Shown piece after piece: positions 40,770 to 51,330 of a stretch of 64,000 nucleotides of DNA. Source of the stretch: Larix kaempferi. Lineage: Eukaryota > Streptophyta > Pinopsida > Pinales > Pinaceae. Each line of letters begins with the position of its first letter. Position 1 is the first letter of the stretch. The notes below the pieces were generated by a model, which was not told the origin of the DNA, did no database searches, and worked only from the letters and a program-made list of their open reading frames with translations. The stretch spans positions 11,811,501 to 11,875,500 of the forward strand of contig BSBM01000440.1 of assembly GCA_027924585.1 (NCBI GenBank). The letters run 5' to 3'. The position numbers and the translations under genes are program-made.

Positions 40770-42779
40770 ATCGGTGTCATGCAACATGTGTGATATGCTT
40801 GAAATGCTTAAAGCAAATGATAAAAAATTAGAGTCAATTATAGTTGATAAATGAGACACTTCCCTCAAGTTAGTAGACGAAGACGTATTAATAGAAAGAG
40901 ACAAATGTAAAGATGCAGAATTAAAAGCGAGTTCTAGCTTGAAGGACACCACCTTGGATTCACAAATGAAAACCAAAAGCTTGGTTGCAATAAGCAGTAA
41001 TTCATTCCATAACAAATCCCAAACTTCTGATAGCAGAGAGCTGGATGCCCATAATATCAAAGATGGAAACTCATAGGATTTGTATGATGATGTCAGTAGT
41101 GACAAATTGGAACTAGATAATGGACATTATGATCCTGATACCACTGTAGTCAGATGATAGTTATTTGAAGAATATACAACAGACATATCTAATTGGAGAT
41201 GATGATACTGACATAGAGGGAATGACCTTAAGAAAGATTCAATGGATGTTAAAAGCGAAGAAGGAATATAGTCCTGCAAAGTCCCAAGCCAAAAGTGACA
41301 ACTTGACCGCTGGTAGACTCAAAGTGCCACCTTTGCATTAACTCCAACCAAAGGGATAACTTTTGTAGTTCAAGATCATCCAAGAAGAGGAAGTGTGAAT
41401 TTGAAGAAGAAAATGTGACAACACAAGATCAAATTCGAGATCCCATAGAAGAGGGGTTTCCAAATCCCAAGCAACATCAGACTTTAGGGAGTCACAAACA
41501 AAAGGTACCTAAAATTGTTAGTTCTCAGAGTAGTCAAAGCTGTGTGCAGTCCATAAATGAAAATTTTTCATTGGAAAATGGAAAACAACAGGACATTACT
41601 GACTTAACATATTTAGAGAACTCTAGTCAAGATGTCCCATATTTGGTAAATGTGGTGAATTCTAGTAGTGAATGCAAATTAGGATTGGCTAACATTTCCA
41701 CAGGGTAGTTTATTTCCAACAAAATGTTGTTGAAATGATGGAGTTAGATTCTTCTCCAAGTATGAGGCACCAAATTGAAAATGAGTCAGATAAACAAACT
41801 ATAAAGAAGGTGCCAATTGTAGTTGACTCTTGAACAATTCCACAGAGGTAGTTGATTGCCAACAAAATGTTGTTGAAATTATGGAGTTAGATTCTTCTCC
41901 AAGTATGAGGTACCAAATTGAAAATGAGTCTGATAAACAAACTATAGAGAAGGTGCCAATTGTAGTTGATGTTGAACCATCTGCAAATACTCTCAAGCAC
42001 AAAAGTGATGTGCCGCTGATTAATTATGAGGCAGTAAGTTGTAAATATGGATCCAAGAGTTGTGAGTTGTCACTTTTATTTGAGGAAATTTGTTGTGTAC
42101 AAGAGCTTAGATCTTTATCACCATAATCTAAATTAAAACCATTTCCTTCAAGTGGTGAATTTATTCAAGGTAAACAGATGGACAATTTATCTATTGTCGG
42201 TAAGTCAGAGAGAGATGATGACCTTGAAATAGTCCTGCTGCATTATTTGGTTCAAGTGATGAATCTTTTTCAGAAAGTGAATCAGGTTATGACACTGATT
42301 CAAAATCATACAAGACATCGCACATATCGTGTAGCTTATTTCGATACTATCGTTTAGGGCTTCAGAATGAACCATGTACAGTAAAACTACAGTTTGCAGA
42401 GATACATATTGCCAATACAAACACAAATAGCAGTGGAAGGTTTCTTATGAAGAATATCGCCACCGCCATTCCATGTGTCTTCGATCAAAATCTCAACTCA
42501 TTGGGGGAAAGTGAGAATGAGGGTCATATGGAGAAAGATGCAGTGGATTGTGTTCAAAATCTAAGCTTTGGGGAATATTTCCGACAAAAGGCGCCAGCAA
42601 ACGACGTATCGTTCAATCTTCTCCCACATGTTCAGAAGATCGAGGAAATCGGACGGTCTGCATTGAATAAGTCTTGGGAAAATTTCAATTCATTGCCAGA
42701 AGGTTCACTAGCAATAATTAGGTCTAGACCAATCGTAAATTCCATCCATATTGGCAGAACGACGATCGTCCACAGCTAG
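40770..42779 (+). pseudogene. Broken reading frame of unknown origin
   Basis: Open segments in shifting frames read as one low-complexity, Ser/Asn/Asp/Lys-rich protein. They include MCDMLEMLKANDKKLESIIV near 40788, DDDTDIEGMTLRKIQWMLKA near 41200, a stretch at 41415-41708, another at 41830-42126, ESESGYDTDSKSYKTSHISC near 42280, and a last open piece to 42779 with FGEYFRQKAPANDVSFNLLP. Stops and frameshifts separate them. The composition is protein-like rather than repeat-like, which suggests a captured or retroposed copy of a host gene, but I do not recognise the gene. It lies between an LTR-like edge and a Gypsy element. Confidence 0.45.
41716..42000. repeat. 143-bp tandem duplication in the broken frame
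   Basis: CCAACAAAATGTTGTTGAAA starts at 41716 and 41859. Both copies continue TTAGATTCTTCTCCAAGTAT and GGTGCCAATTGTAGTTGA. The step of 143 is not a multiple of three, so the duplication shifts the frame. Confidence 0.9.
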
Positions 42780-42858
42780 TCTCAACTCTAAGGTCGGTCA
42801 GAGGTATTCGATACCGCATAAACTGTAATCAATGGATGTTGACATTTGCAAGCTGGTA

Positions 42859-42935
42859 TACCAGCATGGCCATTTTTAACATAAGGTCAAACATCACCAC
42901 CATAATTAGTGCTTACCAGCATGGCCATTTTTAAC
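42859..42935. repeat. 22-bp perfect direct repeat at the Gypsy junction
   Basis: TACCAGCATGGCCATTTTTA followed by AC occurs at 42859-42880 and 42914-42935. The second copy runs straight into Gypsy gag coding sequence, so it marks or lies beside the truncation point. Confidence 0.8.
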
Positions 42936-43262
42936 TCTAGATGAGACTATAAGAAATGCCAAGTATTGTTATGATCAAGCCAAAAGTAAGCCATATTTCC
43001 ATAAGGCATGGAAGGACAAAAAGAATGAGAAGTTTGAACAAAGGAAGAAGGGTTTCAAGCCTCCTCATTTCAGAAATCATCCAAGGCCACTCCCACAAGT
43101 TGTGGCAAATCCAGCTAGGATGATGGGAGACAGGGCCAATAGAGCCAAGAGAGCCACTTCAATGTTGGGGATGTGGAGAGGACCATTTGCTTATAAATTG
43201 TCCACATCGGAATGGGAGTGCAACTCAAGTTCACAACAATCAAGAGGTTAAAACTGTGGGTT
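42933..43262 (+). pseudogene. Gypsy gag C-terminal part
   Basis: It reads LTLDETIRNAKYCYDQAKSK and FHKAWKDKKNEKF, typical of the C-terminal capsid region of plant Gypsy gag, then a basic Pro-rich linker. A recognisable zinc knuckle is not clear, probably because of frame changes near 43200. Confidence 0.75.
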
Positions 43263-43264
43263 AA

Positions 43265-45268
43265 GTGGAAAATAGTAACCCTAGGATTTATGATACACCG
43301 GAGGACCACCAAGCAAATCACCAATCAACTATGGTTGAGGTTGAAGGTAATATTGCTAAGAAATCTATTTCTATTTTGATTGACCCTGGATCTACTCACA
43401 TTTATATCAGTCCTAAAATTGTTGAGATTTGTGCTTTTAAGAGAACCAAGCATAGTAAGTGATGGTTGGTTCAACTAGCCAGATGAACCAAGAGAAAAAA
43501 TAGTGAAATGGTGGAGAAATTTCCATTAGAAATGGGTGGATTGTCCACTTGTGCAAATATGAATATTTTACCACTTGGTTAATATGACATTCTCATTGGA
43601 ATGGACTAGTTGGAAGCACACACAGTTAAATTTGACTGCTACAACAAGATTTTTGAGTGCATTGATGATGAAGAACACCCAAGGGTTGTAAAAGGAATTC
43701 CAAAGGTAGTTTCTGTTAGGGAAATTTCAGCCATGTAGCTGAAGAAGTTTTGCAAGAAAGGTTTCCAATTTTATGCAGCCCATATATTGGATAAAACAGA
43801 AAATGAAATTCCCGAATTGAAGGATTATCAGGTGCTACAAGAATTCAAGGATGTATTTCCCGATGAAGTGCCAGGACTTCCTCCCAAGAGTGAGATTGAT
43901 TTCACAATTGATCTTGTGCCATGAGTTGCACCAATGTCTAAGACGCCTTATAGAATGAGTACACCAGAATTATTAGAGCTGAAAATGCAATTGCAAGAAT
44001 TATTGGACAAGAAGTACATTAGGCCAAGTGTGTCTCCATGGGGAGCACCTGCACTATTTGTGAAAAAAAAAGATGGTACACTCAATATATGTATTGATTA
44101 CATGCAGCTAAATAAGGTGACAATGAAAAACAAGTACCCATTGCCTCGGATTGATGTTTTTTTTATCAAATGAAAGAGGCAAAAGTATTCTCAAGGATAG
44201 ACTTGAGGTCTGGTTAGTACCATCAAGTAAGGATCAAAGAAGAAGATATTCACAAGACAGCCTTCAGAACAAGGTATGTACACTATGAATTTGTAGTGGT
44301 TCCATTTGGTTTCACTAATGCACCAACTACCTTCATGTGTTGGTCTCATGAATAGAATTTTCCATAAATATTTGGACAAATTTGTTCTTGTTTTTCTAGA
44401 TGACATTCTTATTTACTCTAAGAATGAAGAGGACCATGGAGAACATTTGAGAATGGCTTTGAAATTGTTAAGGGAGCATAAGTTGTATGAAAAGCTAAAC
44501 AAATGTGACTTTTATAGGAATAGAATTCATTATTTGGGTCACATTATTTCAGAAGAAGGAATATCGGTGTATCCGAAGAAGATTGAAGCCATTATGAATT
44601 GGACAACTCCAAGAAATGGCACAGATGTGAGATCTTTTATGGGACTTGCTGGTTACTATAGAAGATTCATTGAAGGGTTCTCCAAGGTTGCACACCCAAT
44701 CACTTCTTTGCAAAAGAAGGGAACACAATTTGAATGGACCCCAGAATGTGAAGAAAGCTTCCAGTTGTTGAAGAAGCTTCTCGCAAGTGCTCCGATCCTG
44801 AAAATTGCAAACCAAGAAAAAGAATTTGTTGTGTGTATAGATGCATGTAAACAAGGACTTGGAGGAGTTCTTATATAAGAAAATCACGTGTTGTGTTATG
44901 AGTATAGAAAATTGAAGGAGCATGAAAAGAATTATGCTAGAAATGATTTGAAATTTGCAGCCATAGTTCATGCTTTAAAGATGTGGAGGCATTATCTAAT
45001 GGGCAGAAAATTCGAGTTGAGGACAGACCATTATGGTATGAAATATTTATTTGAGCAGCCAGCATTAAATGCGAGGCAAGCTAGATGGATGGAATTTTTA
45101 TGTGAGTTTTATTTTGAGATCAAGCACATAAAAAGAAAAGAAAATAAAGCGGTTGATGCACTTAGCAGAAAGATGCATCAAATGCATGCGGCAGCGATTA
45201 CAACTTGTCAATCATATTTAAAACAACAGATTGTTAATTATCTTACTGAAGATGAATTATATGTGTAA
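43265..45268 (+). pseudogene. Gypsy protease, reverse transcriptase and RNase H
   Basis: Protease reads SISILIDPGSTHIYISP, with DPG where many relatives have DSG. RT begins near 43930 ([20 protein letters not shown]), with [13 protein letters not shown] and [20 protein letters not shown]; a frameshift falls in the next block. The catalytic box VFLDDILIYS is intact near 44400, followed by LGHIISEEGI and MGLAGYYRRFIEGFSK. RNase H shows FVVCIDACKQGLGGVLI, a stop at 44877, then the RTDHYGMKYLFEQPALNARQ region. The protein would copy element RNA into DNA. Breaks make it inactive. Confidence 0.88.
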
Positions 45269-46660
45269 ATAAAAGATAATTTGTTGCAGCAGAATTTTGA
45301 AAAGAGGTATGAAGGGTATCAATTGGAAGATGATGGACTTCTTATTTATAAAATTAGAATTTATATTCCAAATGTGCCAGACTTGAGGAGAATTGTTATA
45401 GATGAAATCCATAAAATGTCATATTCTTCTCACCCATGATATCATAAAACAATTTCTACAGCTAGGAAATAATATTTTTGGTCGGGGATGAAAAATGATA
45501 TTGTTGAGTATATATATAAATATATGAAGTGCCAACAAGTGAAAGTTGAGCATCAACACCCAACAGTTTTGTTGCACCCTTTCTGATTTTGGAATGGAAA
45601 TGGGAAGCCATTTCCATGGATTTTATTACAGTTTTTCCAATGACTGTGAGACAACATGATTCCATCATGGTTGTAGTGGATAAATTGTCTAAGGTAGCAC
45701 ATTTTATCCCAGTTAAATCCACCTATAAAGTAGATGCCATCGCAACTATTTTTATGAAGGAAATTTTCAAATTGCATGGATTGCCTAAGGCAATAATTTC
45801 AGACATGGACACCAAGTTCACTTCAAATTTCTGGAAAAGTCTTTTTGCGGATTTGGGTACACGACTGAATTTTGGCACTGCCTACCATCCACAAACAGAT
45901 GGACAAACAAAAAGAGTAGATTAGGTTCTTGAGGACATGCTTTGCATGTATGTGATGGACAAACCATCCAAGTGGAAAGATTATTTACACTTGGTAGAGT
46001 TTGGATATAAAAATGGGCAGCAAGATTCATTGGGAATGAGTCCATTTGAAGCTTTGTATGGCAGAAAGTGCAGGACACTAGTAACATGTGATAATCCAGT
46101 AAACATAATTGTAATTGGGCCAGAATTACTTAAGGAAATGGAACAAGAGGTTTTGAAAATTAGACAGAATTTAAAGGCAGCCCACGATAGACATAAGAAC
46201 TATGCAGATAAGAACATAGTGCATAGAGAATTCAATGTTGGGGATCATGTTTACCTTAGAGTGAGGCCAATGAAGAGTTCGTTGAAGCTTGGAAGTTGTG
46301 CCAAGCTATCTCCAAGATATTGTGGTCCATTTGAAGTGCTTGAAAGGATAGGGCCAGTTGCATATAGAATTGCATTTCCTGCTAGTACTAGAGCTCATGA
46401 TGTTTTTCATTTTCTTTGCTTAAGAAATATGTACATGATCCTAACCATGTGATTAATTGGGATGTGATTCAGTTGGAACTTGAGGGAGAGTTCCAAACTG
46501 AGCCACTGTACATCCTAAATAGGAAGTTAACATTTCTCTGGAACCAAGCCATTGGATAGGTAAAGGTGCAATGGAAGCACTTCGATCCCGATGTGGCTAC
46601 GTGGGAGTTGGAGGATTCCATGAAAGAGGCATGCCCATTTTTGTTTTGATTTTGAGCAAA
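45269..46660 (+). pseudogene. Gypsy integrase and chromodomain-like end
   Basis: The zinc-binding domain (45270-45560) is heavily broken. The core starts WEAISMDFITVFPMTVRQHD and includes VVVDKLSKVAHFIPVK, then IISDMDTKFTSNFWKSL (Asp kept) and FGTAYHPQTDGQTKRVD. In the last, the family Glu follows after QTER and here is Lys. A stop at 45922 interrupts it. After it come LEDMLCMYVMDKPSKWKDYL, PFEALYGRKCRT and a C-terminal GPFEVLERIGPVAYRI block. The last part, VQWKHFDPDVATWELEDSMK, is the chromodomain type found in Tekay-like chromoviruses, which targets integration to heterochromatin. Confidence 0.87.
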
Positions 46661-46681
46661 CACTGAGGACGATGTTATTCC

Positions 46682-46694
46682 AAGGGGGAGGGGA
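46682..46694 (+). promoter_or_regulatory. Polypurine tract of Gypsy element
   Basis: AAGGGGGAGGGGA sits directly before TTGTAATACC. Plus-strand primer of this element. Confidence 0.75.
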
Positions 46695-46695
46695 T

Positions 46696-47756
46696 TGTAA
46701 TACCGGTAATTTTTTCTTTGAATGTATTTAATCAAAATTATGTAAATGATGCAAATATGCTAGTATGGATTACTAGTGTGGAGCTCAAGGTGAAGGCCCA
46801 ACTAGTGAATGTCTAGGCATGTATGATGTATATATTTTTATTTGGACCATATAATTGGCTTATCATGCCAATTTGAAATGTATGTAAATGTTATGTTTAA
46901 AATTAATAAAATGGTCCAAGATGGTTGTGTAAAGAGCACTAGAGGGGCTATGATTCCACCAGAGGGGAAGAGGAAAGGGGGCCTATGGGGAAACTAAATC
47001 CTTTGCTACCATGTGTCAACCTTAGAACTCATCCAAAATCTGCCATGTGCCTTAATTGAGCCAATTACCTTCTCTTGACTATGAAACCCAATCATTGAAT
47101 GCATATGTGAGGTTGGTGGGAAAAGTCACTTCATGTAGTTATTGAATCATCGGGATTGTGACAGTTATGTCAACTGTCAACAGTCCTATTTCTTCTATGG
47201 TCAGAAGCTATGTTAGTTGTATTTTCACCCTTACCCCATCACCCTTGGAGTCAACACTATTTTGATCATTCTCTCATGCATGTTCCTATAGTACATAGAG
47301 ATTTCCATTGTTGTTCATGACCATTACCACAATGGTTTTAACCCAGAAATTTGAATTTGGAGACAGAGCTGAAATTTTGGAAGAAAAAATAGATGGTTGT
47401 AGGTGAGCATGGAGGTTGGGCAAGCTAGGAACCTTTACCCATTGATATATGCTACTTTTGGATGCTTGAGAAGCCATGGATTAATGTTGCGGGAGGTTCT
47501 CCAATAGCATACAATAGGTTGGACTCTTACTACACACACTAGTAAGCATTGTAAGGGTTGGATTTCCTGAGGAAACTGTGGATTAGTGAAGGGAAATGCC
47601 TTCCTTATGTTGTGTGGGGCAGTTGGAAGGAGTGACATGGCTGTGATGGCTTAGTGAGATCCCTGTAGATATATGGTGGAGATTTTGGCTAAGAATATAG
47701 AGTAGAGTGGGTTGTGGGTTGAGAGATAGAAGCCTATAGGTGTTTCCTTTGCCCTA
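46696..47756 (+). repeat. 3' LTR of Gypsy element, right end not fixed
   Basis: It starts TGTAATACCGG directly after the purine tract, as in many plant chromoviruses. Without a 5' LTR its right end cannot be defined; it could extend to about 48.0 kb. Confidence 0.55.
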
Positions 47757-48030
47757 GTGGCCTCATATCCCAACTTGGGGGTGGCCTCTCAGCAGAAAGA
47801 GTATATGTTGGACAAAGTGCCTATGGTTGGGTGGAAAATCACTCTTACACAGCCAGTTGCTTGGATCTTCCTTGTTAAAGATAAGTATCCTCTTGTATTT
47901 GATTGTGCAACGTTTTTAATTGATGCCTGTAATTGCATGTTGTGTGCGTGGATTGAGTTTATTCTGCTGTGTGATTTTTATTTACGTATCTGCACATGCA
48001 TTTTATATGTCCCCTCTCCTGGTCGGATTG
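47757..48030. other. Undefined stretch between Gypsy LTR and LINE
   Basis: A 146-codon open frame starts here on the plus strand, but only its end (after about 48030) matches a known family (LINE), so the first part is probably LTR read-through. Confidence 0.4.
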
Positions 48031-50500
48031 ACAGATGGGAATGTTTCAAACATAAAACCACCAACCCTTGGTATGATAAAGAGTGCAAGCATGCTAGAAA
48101 ATCCATTAGGGTTGCTTCTAATGATTCCTTAAATTTCAACAAGATATATAGGTACAAATACCTAATTAAAAAGGAGAAAAATGTACTATATACATAGAAA
48201 GAAAGAGAAGTTTTTTCACATCTCTAAGATAGATCCTAAGAAAATCTAGAGGAAAATTCTAAGTTATAAAACTAAAGAAAACAATATGATTCCCTTGAAG
48301 GACTATAATTCCTACCTTAAAAAGATTTAAGAATCCCCTGATACCAAAGAAAACATTCAAACCCTTTCTACAAAAGAAGAATTATTTTCTTTAGAAGACA
48401 TGGAGTTTGGGGTTAAGCAACTCGGAAAAGGAAAAGATAAGGACGTCAAAGGATACCGAGCATAAATATTAAAAATTGGTAGGCCTACCCTCATCGATCA
48501 CATCCTCAAGATCTTCAATTTAGCAGTGAATAAAGGTTTCCATAAACCCTTGACATAAAACCTCATTGGTTCCTATTTTCGATAGTGGAGATAAAAAAAT
48601 CCATTTGATCATAGTACCATTATTACTAGCCTTGTTTTAGCTAAGCTATATGGAATTATTTTGGAAAAGATCATCATATGGCTAGAAAGTCATGGAAAAA
48701 GGGCTAAATGCTAGGATGGATTTAGGAGTTATCATTCAACTATGGACCACCTTGTTACGCTTAGGACCATTGTTGAAGAGTGTTGTAATAATAAAACCAA
48801 TATTTTGTGTTGCTTTGTAGGATTTATAAAACCATTTGACACACTACCCAAAACTAACCTTTGGAATAGATTAGAAGAGCTAATAGTCCCTTTATAGATA
48901 TGCTTTGATAAGGTTGTATGAGAAGGTTATTGCCAGGTTTAGGAACTCTGATGGTTGGTTAGAAGAAATTAATTGTACTATAGGATTCGAGCAAGGTTGT
49001 CCCTTGTTTCCTACCCTTTTTGTTATACACATGGACAAACTAGAGGGTTGTTTGGAAGACACAAGTTGTGCCTATACGAATTTGGTTGGTATAATCATCA
49101 TCATTTTTCTTTACGCTAATGATATATGGTTCTTATGGAAAGGAGTACCTATAATATTAAGAAGCAACTAAAAATTATCAAGGATTTTTTCTCTAGTATG
49201 AGCATGATTATTAACACTGACAAGACAAAGGTTATGATAATCAAATACCAAAATATCACTTATGCTATTTTCATGTATGACAACAACAACTTGGAGTAAG
49301 TCACTTCATACAAATATCTCAAAATCAATCTTCCTCACAAACTTAATTGGAACTATAGCATCGCAAAAAGGATTAATAAATGGTGGAAAGCTTATTATGG
49401 ACTTGAATATAGTTATAAATCAACATATATTTGTCTTTTGGATAAGAAGAAACTCCTCTTTGAGACTATCGTCACTCCTGTTATCTTGTATGGATGTGAA
49501 GTTTGGGGTTGCGGGGGTTGCAGCATATATAGAGAGTCATGGAGAAGTATAGAGCAAATCCAAAAGTGCTTTAAAACATATAATCTAAAAATTAAAGGAA
49601 ATACACCATATCCTATCCTCCTTAGAAGCAAGTATTTTCCCCATTGAGAGCATGGCTATGACTAGGTACCCTAATGTACAAGAACAATATAAACAACATG
49701 GGATACAAGAGGCTTCCTAATATTGCTTCACACTCTAGTCAAAACAACCTACGTATTAAACGAGGTTGGAATAAAGATGACATGTCTTGGAAAAATCTTT
49801 GGGGAGTCAAGGAATGGATCACTCTGCAGAGTAGTGATGATATTAAAAATATCATTACATCTAAATTTAAGGAGAAGTTGTGGTGCGATAAAGAATTAAT
49901 GGATAAAAGATAAATAAAATATTATAATGAGGTGATCAACCCTGATCTAGAAGATCAAAAGTATATCTTTGTATAGAGAAGAAAATTAGCATTTATAAAA
50001 TAAGAACAAACTCTCATCAGCGCCATAGTGAAACAAGGCACTAGACAATTCCTAAAAGGTTGTTGAGATGAAATAATTTTTTGTCTTTGTGATACTAAGA
50101 GGGTCGAATATGAAAATCATTTTATCATAGAATGTTTTGCATACACTCACATTAAAGCACAATTTCAAAATATTTGCTACAATACTGACCTTCCTAACCT
50201 TTTAACTCATCATAAATATAGTGATCTAGGACTGCTTCTCTTAAAGCTTTTCGATCACAGAAATAAAATTCTAAAGAAAACTAAGTGATTCCTTACCCTT
50301 TTTAAGGTCTAATAAACCAAAGTTAGTCTTAGTGGATGTTAATAATCATCATCATTGCCATCATCAATAGTCCCTAACAAATGGGGATACCTTCTACATA
50401 TATTTAGGGTTGGGTTGAACGTGGTTTTGGGAAAGGGCTACAATCCTCTTAGGCTATGTGGGTTCTCTTCACACAAATTGGATCCAACTAAAAAAGATGG
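48031..50500 (+). mobile_element. 5'-truncated LINE, RT-bearing remnant
   Basis: It begins inside the region between endonuclease and RT (NPWYDKECKHARKSIR). It continues through RT and a C-terminal domain with a HFIIECFAYTHI-like zinc block, and ends in a 3' UTR with ATCATCATCATTGCCATCAT near 50350. Both the missing 5' end and the 3' tail fit a normal truncated LINE insertion. It is a different LINE family from the one at 1.5-4.2 kb. Confidence 0.8.
48690..49915 (+). pseudogene. LINE reverse transcriptase and C-terminal region
   Basis: Pieces in several frames read YHSTMDHLVTLRTIVEECCN, then FVGFIKPFDTLPKTNLWNRL, then 48905-49171 with ALIRLYEKVIARFRNSDGWL-like sequence and GFEQGCPLFPTLFVIHMDKL. 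The YADD box appears as YAND, so a catalytic Asp is lost. Next come MSMIINTDKTKVMIIKYQNI, then the FETIVTPVILYGCEVWGCGG block typical of the C-terminal region, and NKKRG-type sequence to 49913. Stops and frameshifts are numerous. The enzyme would prime on nicked target DNA. Confidence 0.82.
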
Positions 50501-50511
50501 ATTTGAAATTA

Positions 50512-51330
50512 CTAAAGTGGGGACCTAGGAGGGGATGAAGTAATTTCCTTACCAAGTTTGAACATAGAATCATCATGAGAAGAGGATGCAAAGTTCTGAC
50601 CTATTACTTCCTTTGATGGTGGTGCCTCAACTTTTTCTTCCACCATATCCTTCAACTTCCACTGATGAACCACCTCATTCTTAGTGCACATATTCAAGGA
50701 TTTTTCCATTGATTTCATTAGAATGTTAATTTCCTTTTTAATATTGACCACCACCTTATGTACAAAAACCTACACCAAAGGTTTTATATCTATTCCTAGA
50801 GCAGGGTTTCCTTGGGGATTTTGAGATCCATGTACGCATCTGTCACACAAATCAAACTAGAACACCTTTGAGCACTCAGAATTCAAGTGACCATATGTGT
50901 GACATATAGAACATCGAAAAAGAACCCTCATGTATTCCAACTTGAGGTTATAGGACCATATTTCTGCTTCAATCTCAATGGAGTATAGAATTTCAAGGTT
51001 TAAATGCATTTCCACACATATCTGCACCATTGACTTATCATTACCTCTTATGGAGTTTTTATTTATTGCTTTGAAACTTTTGAGGGCCTTTTAAATCTAT
51101 CTCGATGATCTTTCATTCCATTATTCTAAAGGGAGGGCCAATATTTTTACCCACATAGGTTGGAGATCTCTTCTCTATTGGGGTCAAAAATCGATGATCA
51201 TTCCTCAATGACAACATAGAGTTTCCCCGGAACCATCACCCATCTTTAATTTTGAGGATTATCATCAATTATGAATGAGAATTCTAACCAGACCCTCGAT
51301 AGAATGAAAAATTGTGGCATGTAATGAACT
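50512..51330 (-). pseudogene. L1-type LINE ORF1 fragment
   Basis: On the minus strand it reads MVQICVEMHLNLEILYSIEI, AEIWSYNLKLEYMRVLFRC and a complete CCHC knuckle, CSICHTYGHLNSEC, followed by a stop and a Lys/Glu/Val-rich tail ending at 50512. This is the ORF1 family seen at 2.8-4.2 kb, but a separate and more diverged copy. The DUF4283 part (51040-51330) is broken. No endonuclease or RT follows at the lower side, where the plus-strand LINE ends. Confidence 0.75.

Larger units (their letters stand above)
42933..47756 (+). mobile_element. 5'-truncated Ty3/Gypsy chromovirus
   Basis: The domain order is gag end, protease, RT, RNase H, integrase, chromodomain-like end, purine tract and start of a 3' LTR. 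Integrase after RT is the Gypsy order. The 5' LTR and the first part of gag are missing. In-frame stops and frameshifts are frequent. The right limit is uncertain because the 3' LTR end could not be fixed without a partner. Confidence 0.85.

Noticed and set aside
42320-42440. Malectin-like domain suggested by VKLQFAEIHIANT
   Set aside because: Only one short block matches loosely; the flanking residues of the domain are absent.
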